23,555 bases of DNA, taken from positions 1 to 23,555 of the IMG/VR virus record IMGVR_UViG_3300044655_001457; one strand, 5' to 3'. The notes below the pieces were generated by a model. That model did no database searches, had not been told where the DNA came from, and saw only the letters and a list, made by a program, of their open reading frames with translations. The DNA comes from a virus. Positions 16,040 through 23,555 of the stretch are shown here, in pieces. Within the stretch, counting starts at the first letter, position 1. Each line of letters opens with the position of its first letter. The position numbers and the translations under genes are program-made.

Positions 16040-16919
16040 TAAATTTTTAACAAATTTAAAAGTACAAGATGGATTTTTAAATATTCCATTGGAAATCGAT
16101 TTCGATTTTGAAGGTCGTTCGCAGGCGGTAGAAGAATATGAGAGTGACATACTTAGACAAATAATAAATCCCGTTGTGGATTTTGAGATGACTAAGTTTG
16201 CCCATTCAGGATGGACTTTTAATTTTCCTATAACGGTACCACCTATTTTTCCTGGAGCATCACCAACGGTCGTAAATGTAACTCTTAATCCTACGACTTT
16301 GGATTATGAATTTTACTTTTTTGATTATACAACAGAAGTAAATTTAGCAACTATTTCTAACTGGAATGATGATTATGAAAATGCAACTTTTACCGACAGT
16401 GAAATATACTATTTTGCAAATTCTTTTAAGGGTAGTTTTTTTAAACTAGACTTTTATGACAAAAAAGACTCACAAACTCAAAAGATTTTATTAACTGTTA
16501 TTTTACCAACCCAACAAGGAATCAAAGAAACTGGATTTATTGGGTCTCCAAACAACCCAATTACGGTACAAGTTCAAAAACCTAAATTTAGATTGGATTA
16601 TATGGGGGCAAATAAAGAGGGATTCTTCATTTATTTCCTAAAAGATAAATCTATATTCAACTTAGACTCTTTTTATGTATCATGTAAATTTTTTAATGCT
16701 AAAATTGGTCAGTTTGTAAGAATGTTAAATGTTCCACAATCCAATTTTGTAGGTCCTGGAATCTTTAATGTTAATAAAGAAGATACGTTTTATTACAAAT
16801 ATGTTTTGAATTACAATAATTTCAAATATGCTGTTTATAATGAATCACCTAATGGTAGTTTATCGAGAGTCGGTACATCTATTAACCCAATAAAATGGTA
16901 CGAATATGTTAATCCATAA
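16032..16919 (+). CDS. Virion protein of unknown family, 295 residues, GTG start
   Basis: Not recognised. The start is GTG at 16032, which overlaps the previous stop by 8 bases and reads (M)SDKFLTNLKVQDGFLNI; the next in-frame ATG is about 50 residues further in and would remove a well-formed N terminus, so GTG is preferred. The protein is strand-rich, aromatic and acidic in its first third (IDFDFEGRSQAVEEYESDI). A Pro-rich stretch (FPITVPPIFPGASP) lies near residues 65-78. No membrane segment or catalytic motif is seen. The stop TAA shares its last base with the ATG of the following gene (TAATG), so this gene is translationally linked on both sides. It is most likely a tail or baseplate component, by context only. 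Confidence 0.68.
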   Translation: MSDKFLTNLKVQDGFLNIPLEIDFDFEGRSQAVEEYESDILRQIINPVVDFEMTKFAHSGWTFNFPITVPPIFPGASPTVVNVTLNPTTLDYEFYFFDYTTEVNLATISNWNDDYENATFTDSEIYYFANSFKGSFFKLDFYDKKDSQTQKILLTVILPTQQGIKETGFIGSPNNPITVQVQKPKFRLDYMGANKEGFFIYFLKDKSIFNLDSFYVSCKFFNAKIGQFVRMLNVPQSNFVGPGIFNVNKEDTFYYKYVLNYNNFKYAVYNESPNGSLSRVGTSINPIKWYEYVNP

Positions 16920-18001
16920 TGAATCCTGAAAAAATTAATATAGTAATATCACCTGAAGTTCTCAGAGACGACTTGTTTGAAGAAATATACCAAACACAAA
17001 CATTTGATGTGTATTCTGGATTGAGTTATGTGTTGAGTGGTGGTACGGGTGGAACCTCATTACTAACCGGACTTACTATACCGATTCTATTAACGTCAAA
17101 TTATAATGATATTGGTTACTATTCACCATTCGAAGGATTCATTAATCAAAAAGATGTGGTAACAAATTTTGTCATTTCTGGTGACCCTATAAATTCCTAT
17201 CAGGTTCACATATATAATAGTGCGGGGTATAATTTTCAAAACTATTTACAAGTTTCATCCTATTATGTTTCATGGGGTGACGGGTCAACAAGTTCAACAC
17301 TGTCAATAAATAACCCAATCCAATCTCATATTTACCCAAGTACTCCACAAAACTATACTATAACCTTAACACAATCTAATATGTTTGGTATAACTACAGT
17401 TCAACAACCCGTTACTTTACCATTCACAGGAGTGACAGTAACCAATCAATTAGGTAATATAAATTTTACTCCTCAAGGAGGAAGTTGGTCAGGGGTACAA
17501 TTAAGTTTGGACTATATTTTTACTGGTGACTCAAACAATAACTTGAATCAACAGATATCAAGTGCATTTACGACGGTGCCGTTTCAAGTATCAGGATATA
17601 CGAACTCACAATTAGAACTTTTAAGAAGATGGGGACCACAACCTTTTACTGTTGGTTATATAACCCAATTATCTAATGGAGGGATAGGGTATGTGTCAGA
17701 AATAACGAATGAATATACCGCTTATACAATCAATAATATTAATTATTATAATTTACCTAACGGATTAACCTATTTTTTATTTGATTCTTCAGGTTTCACA
17801 TCAAATGATTTAGTCGTGTCGGCACTTACTAAAAACGAATATCTTTTAGATTTCGTTATGGACCCTGAGATTCAGTCAGATGTTGCTGTAGAAAGAGGTC
17901 AGTACAGTCCTTTTGAACCATTACAAAGATTAAATGAAGTTGATAATTTGGGTGATTTAGTGAGTTACGGTTATGGGTATTATAAAATTAACAACGCTTA
18001 A
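16919..18001 (+). CDS. Virion protein with a PKD-like domain, 360 residues
   Basis: Structural protein of unknown family that carries one PKD-like immunoglobulin fold. The diagnostic strings are VSWGDGSTSS with W119, D121 and G122, then QSHIYPSTPQNYTITLTQSN (about 135-154), in the usual PKD spacing of W-G-D-G...H-x-Y...Y-T-I-T-L. PKD domains mediate carbohydrate or protein contacts on cell surfaces and are common in Bacteroidetes secreted proteins, so a role on the outside of the tail is plausible. The N-terminal part contains a Gly-rich loop (LSGGTGGTSLLTG, about 40-52). The C-terminal part, DPEIQSDVAVERGQYSPFEP, ends in a Tyr/Gly-rich tail. The start ATG overlaps the preceding stop (TAATG). 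There is no signal peptide, as expected for a virion protein assembled in the cytoplasm. Confidence 0.7.
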   Translation: MNPEKINIVISPEVLRDDLFEEIYQTQTFDVYSGLSYVLSGGTGGTSLLTGLTIPILLTSNYNDIGYYSPFEGFINQKDVVTNFVISGDPINSYQVHIYNSAGYNFQNYLQVSSYYVSWGDGSTSSTLSINNPIQSHIYPSTPQNYTITLTQSNMFGITTVQQPVTLPFTGVTVTNQLGNINFTPQGGSWSGVQLSLDYIFTGDSNNNLNQQISSAFTTVPFQVSGYTNSQLELLRRWGPQPFTVGYITQLSNGGIGYVSEITNEYTAYTINNINYYNLPNGLTYFLFDSSGFTSNDLVVSALTKNEYLLDFVMDPEIQSDVAVERGQYSPFEPLQRLNEVDNLGDLVSYGYGYYKINNA

Positions 18002-18009
18002 AAAGGCGT
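17994..18009 (+). other. Small hairpin over the stop codon of the PKD-protein gene
   Basis: ACGCTT and AGGCGT can form a 6-pair stem (one G-U) around an AAAA loop, enclosing the TAA stop. No T tract follows directly, so this is at best a weak transcription-pausing or processing element. It lies just before the ACTATTTAT motif of the next gene. Confidence 0.25.
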
Positions 18010-18014
18010 CATAA

Positions 18015-18023
18015 ACTATTTAT
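18015..18023 (+). promoter_or_regulatory. ACTATTTAT motif before the 302-residue virion protein gene
   Basis: Third exact copy of ACTATTTAT, 13 bases before ATG 18037, in a 35-base gap. Within CTATTTATAAAATAA the string also resembles T4-type late promoters (TATAAATA) only loosely. Spacing to the start codon is nearly the same as for the copy at 8943-8951 (14 bases). Confidence 0.35.
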
Positions 18024-18036
18024 AAAATAAAAACTA

Positions 18037-18945
18037 ATGGCATTAGGATCATATGGTACGATAAGACCCGCAGATGTTTCACCATCAGATGTTGAGATAT
18101 TATTACATTATTCACCATCTCGTGATGTTACGTCTAACTTTGTGTTAAAAAAGTTAGATGCAACTACAATTTTAACACCTTATTTTCATAACACACAAAC
18201 AGGTGGAAATAATAATATTGAAATTTTAGGAGGTCTTTATAATTTGAGATTACCTGCAACCGAATTCAATGCTGTTGGTATTTACACACTATACATTAGA
18301 CCTGCTGAAATAAGAACAAAGATAACTGATTGTGGTGTATTATCTGCATTACCAAATGTTAAGGGTATTATAATTGATATTAATCAGGTACCGCAACAGT
18401 ATAGAAATAAATTTGTAAACCAAGGTTTGGTTGGATTTAGAGTTGAATATTTGAATAACGACGGTACCAAAATACCTAATTTTTATAGAATTGTGACTTC
18501 TTCATTTTTTTGTGAACCTGTCGTATCTGACCAAACTAATACTACACAAAAATCTATTAGATATAGGTATGTTGAAGGATCAAGTGATTTGTTATTTTGC
18601 ACACTTTCACCTAGCTCGTCACCAACAAATAAACCTAATGCTACACCATTTATTGGTCAGCCTAATCAGAATATTATAATTACTAACACATTTTTCAATC
18701 CACTTAGTTTAGATATACAAATTTCAAATTATGATATTGACACATTGGCAATTGCGTTGTACGGTAATCAAACTAAGTCAATAGAAGATGGTGTCTACAC
18801 TCTTTATGATAGTGCAGGTAACATTTATAAACAATACAACCTATTTGAAGTTAGAGATAACTTTAATGAACTTCTTTATGAAGTTAGACAGGATAGAGGT
18901 ACTAATATCGACTTTAGTAAAAACTTTACAAATATTATTAGTTAA
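18037..18945 (+). CDS. Virion protein of unknown family, 302 residues
   Basis: Not recognised. The N-terminal hundred residues look like a beta-sandwich: SDVEILLHYSPSRDVTSNFV, then GGLYNLRLPATEFNAVGIYT and LYIRPAEIRT. A central alpha/beta part follows (VKGIIIDINQVPQQYRNKFV, about 108-127), then RVEYLNNDGTKIPNFYRIVT. The C terminus has another strand-turn unit (IEDGVYTLYDSAGNIYKQYN) and a charged end with NELLYEVRQDRGTNIDF. No membrane segment or signal peptide is seen. It is the only gene in the 14-22 kb part with a clear gap and a candidate promoter motif in front. Its stop overlaps the next start as TAATG, tying it to the tail protein I-like gene; T4 gp53 or gp8 roles are conceivable but unsupported. 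Confidence 0.68.
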   Translation: MALGSYGTIRPADVSPSDVEILLHYSPSRDVTSNFVLKKLDATTILTPYFHNTQTGGNNNIEILGGLYNLRLPATEFNAVGIYTLYIRPAEIRTKITDCGVLSALPNVKGIIIDINQVPQQYRNKFVNQGLVGFRVEYLNNDGTKIPNFYRIVTSSFFCEPVVSDQTNTTQKSIRYRYVEGSSDLLFCTLSPSSSPTNKPNATPFIGQPNQNIIITNTFFNPLSLDIQISNYDIDTLAIALYGNQTKSIEDGVYTLYDSAGNIYKQYNLFEVRDNFNELLYEVRQDRGTNIDFSKNFTNIIS

Positions 18946-21900
18946 TGGCGGTTACAAAATATAAATGTCCAGCACCACCTCCTAACGGATCAGGTACTTT
19001 TTCCAATGAGTTAGTTGGGGTACAGTTAGTTACTGGTGGAGGACTGACGCAAGGTAATTTTCAATTTACATCTGCGATATATGAAAAAATTGATAGAAAT
19101 TTTGACACCGGTTTATTTTCAGACCCTTACACTCTTGAAAATTTAAAAATAGATTCTATTGAGCAAGCTAAAGTTATAATACAAAAAAACTTTAAGGTCT
19201 ACCCTAATTTTGATTTAGCACAAATAACTAATTACACTTTATACGGTTCTTTACAAAAAAGATTATCCTCTTCGATTACAAAAATAATTAATTTTTTTCC
19301 TGCCGCGATACAAATAGATTTCAAAAATTATAGTTTAAACACTGGATATACCGCATCTAATATTTTTTATGATACGGTAAGTAATGAAACTACTTTTGAC
19401 GTCGATGTACAATTTTTCAAGAATCCATTTGGAATTGATTATACAATTAATGCTGAACAAAATATTCAAGTTTTACCCTACAAAGTTAGTAAGTATAGGG
19501 ACCTTAAAACGTATTACGAAAGTTATTCACTCTATACTACATCATTCAATCAGGAGTACCCAATATTGGATTTGACCCCTACAACAACGTTAACTGCTGG
19601 TACCATACAAATAATAGTACAAGGTAAACCGTTTACTGGATCTGAAATAACTGATACAATAATCATCAAACCTAATAATTTAGTCACTGAGGAGGTTTTT
19701 AAAAACGATTTCGATGAGGTTGAAGACTACCTACTAAATAGAAAAGGGTTTCCTAAGTACACTGCTAAATTCCAATATCCTGATTACGATAGTAATGGTA
19801 ATTATACTATTTTTACTAAACCTGTTACTTGGAAACTTGACGGAGCATGGAACTTAGATATCACAACTACAAATTTTGATAACTACTTAACGACTATACA
19901 AGAAATTGCCGAATTAGTTGACCAGTTTAAAACTAATTTACTGAGTAGATTTTTAACTTCAGATTCTCTTAAGGAGTTCGACACACCTGACCAAAAATTA
20001 GAAAAAGTACTTCAAATATACGGTAGAAGTTTCGATGAAACAAAAAAGTTAATTGATGCGTTAGCTAACATGAACTCTGTCAATTATGTAACAAAAAATG
20101 ATATCCCAGACCAATTGTTATCGTATTTAGCAGAAACTTTAGGATGGAAAACTAATATTTCACCTATAACAACATTTGGTTTAAACCAAACAATATACAA
20201 TACTTCAAGTAGTGTAATTTATCCTGGACAGTCTAAAGAACAAACGCCAGAACAAGTAAATTTCCAATACTTTAAAAATTTAATTCTTAACTCAGCTTAT
20301 TTGTATAAGACAAAGGGTACTAGAAAGTCGATTGAGTACATCATGAGACTAATTGGGTCTCCCGAACAATTAATAGAGTTCAATGAATATATTTATTTGG
20401 CGGACCAAAAAATATCGGTAGATGAGTTTGAAACTCAATTTGCTCAAATATCAGGAGGTACAAAATTAGATAAAGTTACTTCGCTAAATTCTAATATACA
20501 GTTCTCAATTCAAAGTGTTAATTTTACGGGTTATGTTGCGAATTCTATAATCACTTCAGTAAATACTAATATTGGTGACTATCCTATATCATTAGAAACA
20601 GGTTATCCTGAAAGTGCAACAGAAACCGAAGACTATTTTTTCCAAAAAGGCGCGGGGTGGTTTGAGTCGACACCTGACCATAGATCGACAGAAGTAATTA
20701 ATTTTTCTACGTCTGAGATAAACCCACAGATTGCGGTTTTTTCATCGGTACTTACTCCATTCACATACGGTAAAGATTATTTAGATAGATATGAAAAATT
20801 CCCATTTTTAGATTTGGGATATAGATTAACAAGAACGGTAGATAACACTAAATCTTGGACAGAGAATCAACCTGAACTTAGAAAAAATACACAAAATTTT
20901 TCAGAGACTTTTTATTCAACACCAAATGAAGATTTAGTGGTGAATTCAAAAAACATGGAGTTATACCTTAATATGGGTCAAGGTATTACATATGACATAT
21001 GGGACATGTCTTCAAAATACGGTTACCCTATTCCAAATTCAGGTTTGACTGGACCATATCCTTCACCTGGTAATATAGATTGGACCGTAATAAATCCAAA
21101 ACCAAACCAAAAAACATTTCTAGAATTTGCACAAACATTCTATAATAATATGATTAATGTTAGAAATAGACAATGGATTTATGATGGAAAAACTGGAGGA
21201 TATCCAACCCTACAATATATTTTTTGGAAATATTTAGAGTCAACCCAAAATACTAATTTCCCATTTAATGATTTCACATATCAAAAAATGATAGACTATA
21301 CTCTTAACTTGGGTGATTACTGGGTGAGATTGGTTGAGCAATTTGTACCGGCAACCACTTTGTGGAATACAGGGCAAAAGTTTGATAACTCTATTTTCCA
21401 TAGACAAAAAGTTTCTTGGAAAAGACAAAGAGGGTGTACCTATGTTGGTATCGGAACGTTTACTCCCGAAACTAACCCTGAATTATTTTCCGTTTATCAA
21501 GGAGGTTCAGAGTCTTATGATTGTAGTGAGCAATCACTTAGTACGAATGTCATACAGTTTGACCCAATAGATTTATTATCAACTGAGACATATGAAACTA
21601 TAGTTAATCAAGGTATAGATCCGTTACAATGTAACAATAATACGATAGTTTCTACTTGGTATTTAGAGGTTGTTTTAACAAATCTTATAACAGGAAATGA
21701 ACAAGTTTTATTATTAGAACAAATTTGGATTGGCGATGGTCCACAGTCAATTGGTCAAACTAATGGGACACCATTAACTTTTGACATACTATTGGACCAA
21801 ACAATTAACGGACTACAGACTTTAGATTCTCTTGGATTAGGTTATAGTTTCGAAGGGGGAGTTTTGACTATTTACAATACAACGTGTTACGATGATTTTA

Positions 21901-21959
21901 TGAATAGTCAATTAACCATTAACTACATCTTAGATGTGACTGTTGAATGTATTAATTAA
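18945..21959 (+). CDS. Large baseplate protein with tail protein I-like region, 1004 residues
   Basis: Likely a baseplate wedge component that links the core to fibres. Residues about 332-490 resemble phage tail protein I: a helical run LLSRFLTSDSLKEFDTPDQK, a QIYGRSFDETKKLIDAL segment, DIPDQLLSYLAETLGW, and the typical YLYKTKGTRKSIEYIMRLIG at about 452-471, which corresponds to the KGT-R signature of that family. Around 770-830 lies a second aromatic helical region (LGDYWVRLVEQFVPATTLW, then FHRQKVSWKRQRGC). The N-terminal 330 residues and the C-terminal 170 (ending LDVTVECIN) are strand-rich and unrecognised. At 1004 residues it is several times larger than P2 gpI (about 176), so the I-like part is a module inside a larger protein. 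The gene overlaps the previous stop (TAATG) and is followed by the adhesin gene after 8 bases, as I is followed by fibre gene H in P2. Confidence 0.75.
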   Translation: MAVTKYKCPAPPPNGSGTFSNELVGVQLVTGGGLTQGNFQFTSAIYEKIDRNFDTGLFSDPYTLENLKIDSIEQAKVIIQKNFKVYPNFDLAQITNYTLYGSLQKRLSSSITKIINFFPAAIQIDFKNYSLNTGYTASNIFYDTVSNETTFDVDVQFFKNPFGIDYTINAEQNIQVLPYKVSKYRDLKTYYESYSLYTTSFNQEYPILDLTPTTTLTAGTIQIIVQGKPFTGSEITDTIIIKPNNLVTEEVFKNDFDEVEDYLLNRKGFPKYTAKFQYPDYDSNGNYTIFTKPVTWKLDGAWNLDITTTNFDNYLTTIQEIAELVDQFKTNLLSRFLTSDSLKEFDTPDQKLEKVLQIYGRSFDETKKLIDALANMNSVNYVTKNDIPDQLLSYLAETLGWKTNISPITTFGLNQTIYNTSSSVIYPGQSKEQTPEQVNFQYFKNLILNSAYLYKTKGTRKSIEYIMRLIGSPEQLIEFNEYIYLADQKISVDEFETQFAQISGGTKLDKVTSLNSNIQFSIQSVNFTGYVANSIITSVNTNIGDYPISLETGYPESATETEDYFFQKGAGWFESTPDHRSTEVINFSTSEINPQIAVFSSVLTPFTYGKDYLDRYEKFPFLDLGYRLTRTVDNTKSWTENQPELRKNTQNFSETFYSTPNEDLVVNSKNMELYLNMGQGITYDIWDMSSKYGYPIPNSGLTGPYPSPGNIDWTVINPKPNQKTFLEFAQTFYNNMINVRNRQWIYDGKTGGYPTLQYIFWKYLESTQNTNFPFNDFTYQKMIDYTLNLGDYWVRLVEQFVPATTLWNTGQKFDNSIFHRQKVSWKRQRGCTYVGIGTFTPETNPELFSVYQGGSESYDCSEQSLSTNVIQFDPIDLLSTETYETIVNQGIDPLQCNNNTIVSTWYLEVVLTNLITGNEQVLLLEQIWIGDGPQSIGQTNGTPLTFDILLDQTINGLQTLDSLGLGYSFEGGVLTIYNTTCYDDFMNSQLTINYILDVTVECIN

Positions 21960-21967
21960 TAAATAAT

Positions 21968-23555
21968 ATGGCGTGTATTAGTGGTTATACAAATGGTATA
22001 TACAGTTTTGTAGACTGTTGTGGAATTTATCGCAACGGTGTTTCGTCAGGAGAAACGGTTTGTTTGGATCAATCATACTCTGCAACGTCAATTAATATTA
22101 TTTATGATACTGGTAGTACCTGTACACAATCATGTAGCGGCACATCTTTTTTATCATATAGTTTTACGGTAACTGGTACATGTGACCAAGCAACAGGTTC
22201 TGTCACTTTTAACCCTAATGGAGGTTTTCCACCTTATACTATTGACCCTATTTTCCCAATAGGTCACTCGTTATCTGCAAAAACTGGCACAACTTCAATA
22301 TCATATACAGGACTTTCAGCTTCGACATACGTTTTCAGACTTAACGATAGTTTAGGTAACGTAAATTCAGAACTTTATATAAATGTATCAATAGGAAATT
22401 GTTATAGTGCAACTACAACTTCGGTAGGTGGTACAAACTGTGGTTTAAACAATGGTTTCATAATTGTTAGTGCAACAACAACATCTCCACCGTATGGAAT
22501 AGTTTTATACAAAGATGACGTTTTAGACCAAATACAATTTACTCAAACATTACCATATACATTCACTGATTTGAGTGATGGTATATTTTATGCAATGTTT
22601 TCAGATGCTAGTAGTGTTACCGCTAAAACTGAAAATGTCGTAATAAGTGCAAGTACAGAATTTGATTTTGGACTTTGGAAAGTTGATACATCTGAATGTT
22701 TAGTTGATAAAGGTAAAATTTCAGTAACGGGACAAACAGGAGTATGTCCTTATACATATCTATGGTCAAATGGACAAACAGGTCAGACAGTTACGGGGCT
22801 TACTGTTGGTGAATATTCAGTTACGGTTACAGATAGTAAAGGTTGTGAACTAACAAAAAGTATTTTTGTAGGGAACTCTGAAACTTTGGGGGTTGCTTTA
22901 ATAACGGGAACAAATCCTACTTGTTTTAGTAATAATGGTTCATTAGAATTAACTATAACAGGTGGTAGTGTACCATATTATTATTCTGCGTCTTCTGGAA
23001 ATATTGGAGTCACACTTTCAAATGAAATAACCCTAACTGGTTTAACTGCTGGTGATTATCAGATTACTATAAAAGACGGAAATCTTTGTACTTTAGATGT
23101 TATCACGGAACTAAACTCGGTAAATGGGTTCAAAAGGGTAACAAATACAATCACTAACTCAACGTGCTCTTTCGATAACGGTCTAGTGGAGACCGTCATA
23201 GAAGGTTCATACGGATTTTATCTTTACTCACTATCAGGTCAAAATACTAACAATGTATATACTAACTTTACTCAGGACCAAAATGTTACTTTTAGTAATT
23301 TAGAGAGTGATACCTACCTTTTAACTATATCGGGTTCGTCAAGTGAATGTGTTTATACTGAAACTTTAGAGGTTTTGTCTGAAAGTAAATTTACAGTAAC
23401 AGCAACTACAACACCATCTTACTGTGGATCTCAAAATGGGACAATATCTGTAGTTTTAAGTACTGGATATACAGAACCTATTGAATATGTTTTAAGTAAT
23501 GGCAACACATTACAAAATGTTAATTTTAGTTCATATACTTTTAATTTTTTAACAC
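21968..23555 (+). CDS. Tail adhesin/fibre with SprB-like repeats, 3' end beyond window
   Basis: An open frame of at least 529 codons runs off the window. It begins MACISGYTNGIYSFVDCCGIY without a signal peptide, which favours a virion protein over a secreted one. About six repeats of 75-86 residues can be aligned; each begins with a Cys near an NG or KG (C72, C158, C244, C319, C400, C486). The best copies show the SprB form: CPYTYLWSNGQTGQTVTGL then TVGEYSVTVTDSKGCE, and LTGLTAGDYQITIKDGNLCT. SprB repeats are known from the mobile gliding adhesin of Flavobacterium and other large surface adhesins of Bacteroidetes. Position after the I-like gene, where P2 has its fibre gene, supports a host-contact role. 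The ATG at 21968 has an AT-rich leader. Receptor binding is an inference; a structural neck-like role in the baseplate periphery is the alternative. Confidence 0.8.
   Translation, partial: MACISGYTNGIYSFVDCCGIYRNGVSSGETVCLDQSYSATSINIIYDTGSTCTQSCSGTSFLSYSFTVTGTCDQATGSVTFNPNGGFPPYTIDPIFPIGHSLSAKTGTTSISYTGLSASTYVFRLNDSLGNVNSELYINVSIGNCYSATTTSVGGTNCGLNNGFIIVSATTTSPPYGIVLYKDDVLDQIQFTQTLPYTFTDLSDGIFYAMFSDASSVTAKTENVVISASTEFDFGLWKVDTSECLVDKGKISVTGQTGVCPYTYLWSNGQTGQTVTGLTVGEYSVTVTDSKGCELTKSIFVGNSETLGVALITGTNPTCFSNNGSLELTITGGSVPYYYSASSGNIGVTLSNEITLTGLTAGDYQITIKDGNLCTLDVITELNSVNGFKRVTNTITNSTCSFDNGLVETVIEGSYGFYLYSLSGQNTNNVYTNFTQDQNVTFSNLESDTYLLTISGSSSECVYTETLEVLSESKFTVTATTTPSYCGSQNGTISVVLSTGYTEPIEYVLSNGNTLQNVNFSSYTFNFLT

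Overview
The window looks like part of the genome of a T4-like, contractile-tailed phage (a myovirus of class Caudoviricetes) that infects a member of the Bacteroidetes. The phage assignment rests on a replication and nucleotide block (T4 RNase H-like exonuclease, gp41-like helicase, class Ia ribonucleotide reductase) followed by a baseplate block with clear gp25-like and gp6/J-like wedge proteins. The host assignment is an inference from three things: the DNA is strongly AT-rich; almost every start codon has an A/T-rich leader with no Shine-Dalgarno sequence, as is usual in Bacteroidetes; and the last gene carries repeats of the SprB type, best known from gliding Flavobacteria. All genes lie on the + strand, are tightly packed or overlap by a few bases, and no tRNA, integrase, insertion sequence or CRISPR array was seen. 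The largest gap is about 85 bp.

Layout. 1-200: 3' end (or all but the first base) of a small unknown gene. 222-1229: 5'-3' exonuclease/RNase H. 1235-1687: unknown 150-residue protein. 1726-3105: replicative DnaB-family helicase. 3120-4067 and 4078-6501: nrdB then nrdA. 6502-6586: the main boundary, with a perfect-stem terminator and three copies of a 12-bp motif. 6587-7048 and 7052-8893: gp25-like and gp6/J-like baseplate wedge proteins. 8966-14323: a giant 1785-residue virion protein with an unusual hydrophobic segment. 14327-18945: four virion proteins of unknown family, one with a PKD-like fold. 18945-21959: a 1004-residue protein with a tail protein I-like region. 21968 to the window end: a partial adhesin with about six SprB-like repeats.

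How it works together. The first block supplies dNTPs (NrdA/NrdB), unwinds DNA (helicase) and removes RNA primers or flaps (exonuclease). The second block builds the baseplate and host-contact apparatus. The order gp25/W - gp6/J - ... - I-like - fibre resembles the P2 order W-J-I-H, but with about 10 kb of additional large virion proteins inserted between J and I. The unfamiliar part is this expanded, probably lineage-specific baseplate/adhesin apparatus; the enzymes upstream are conventional.
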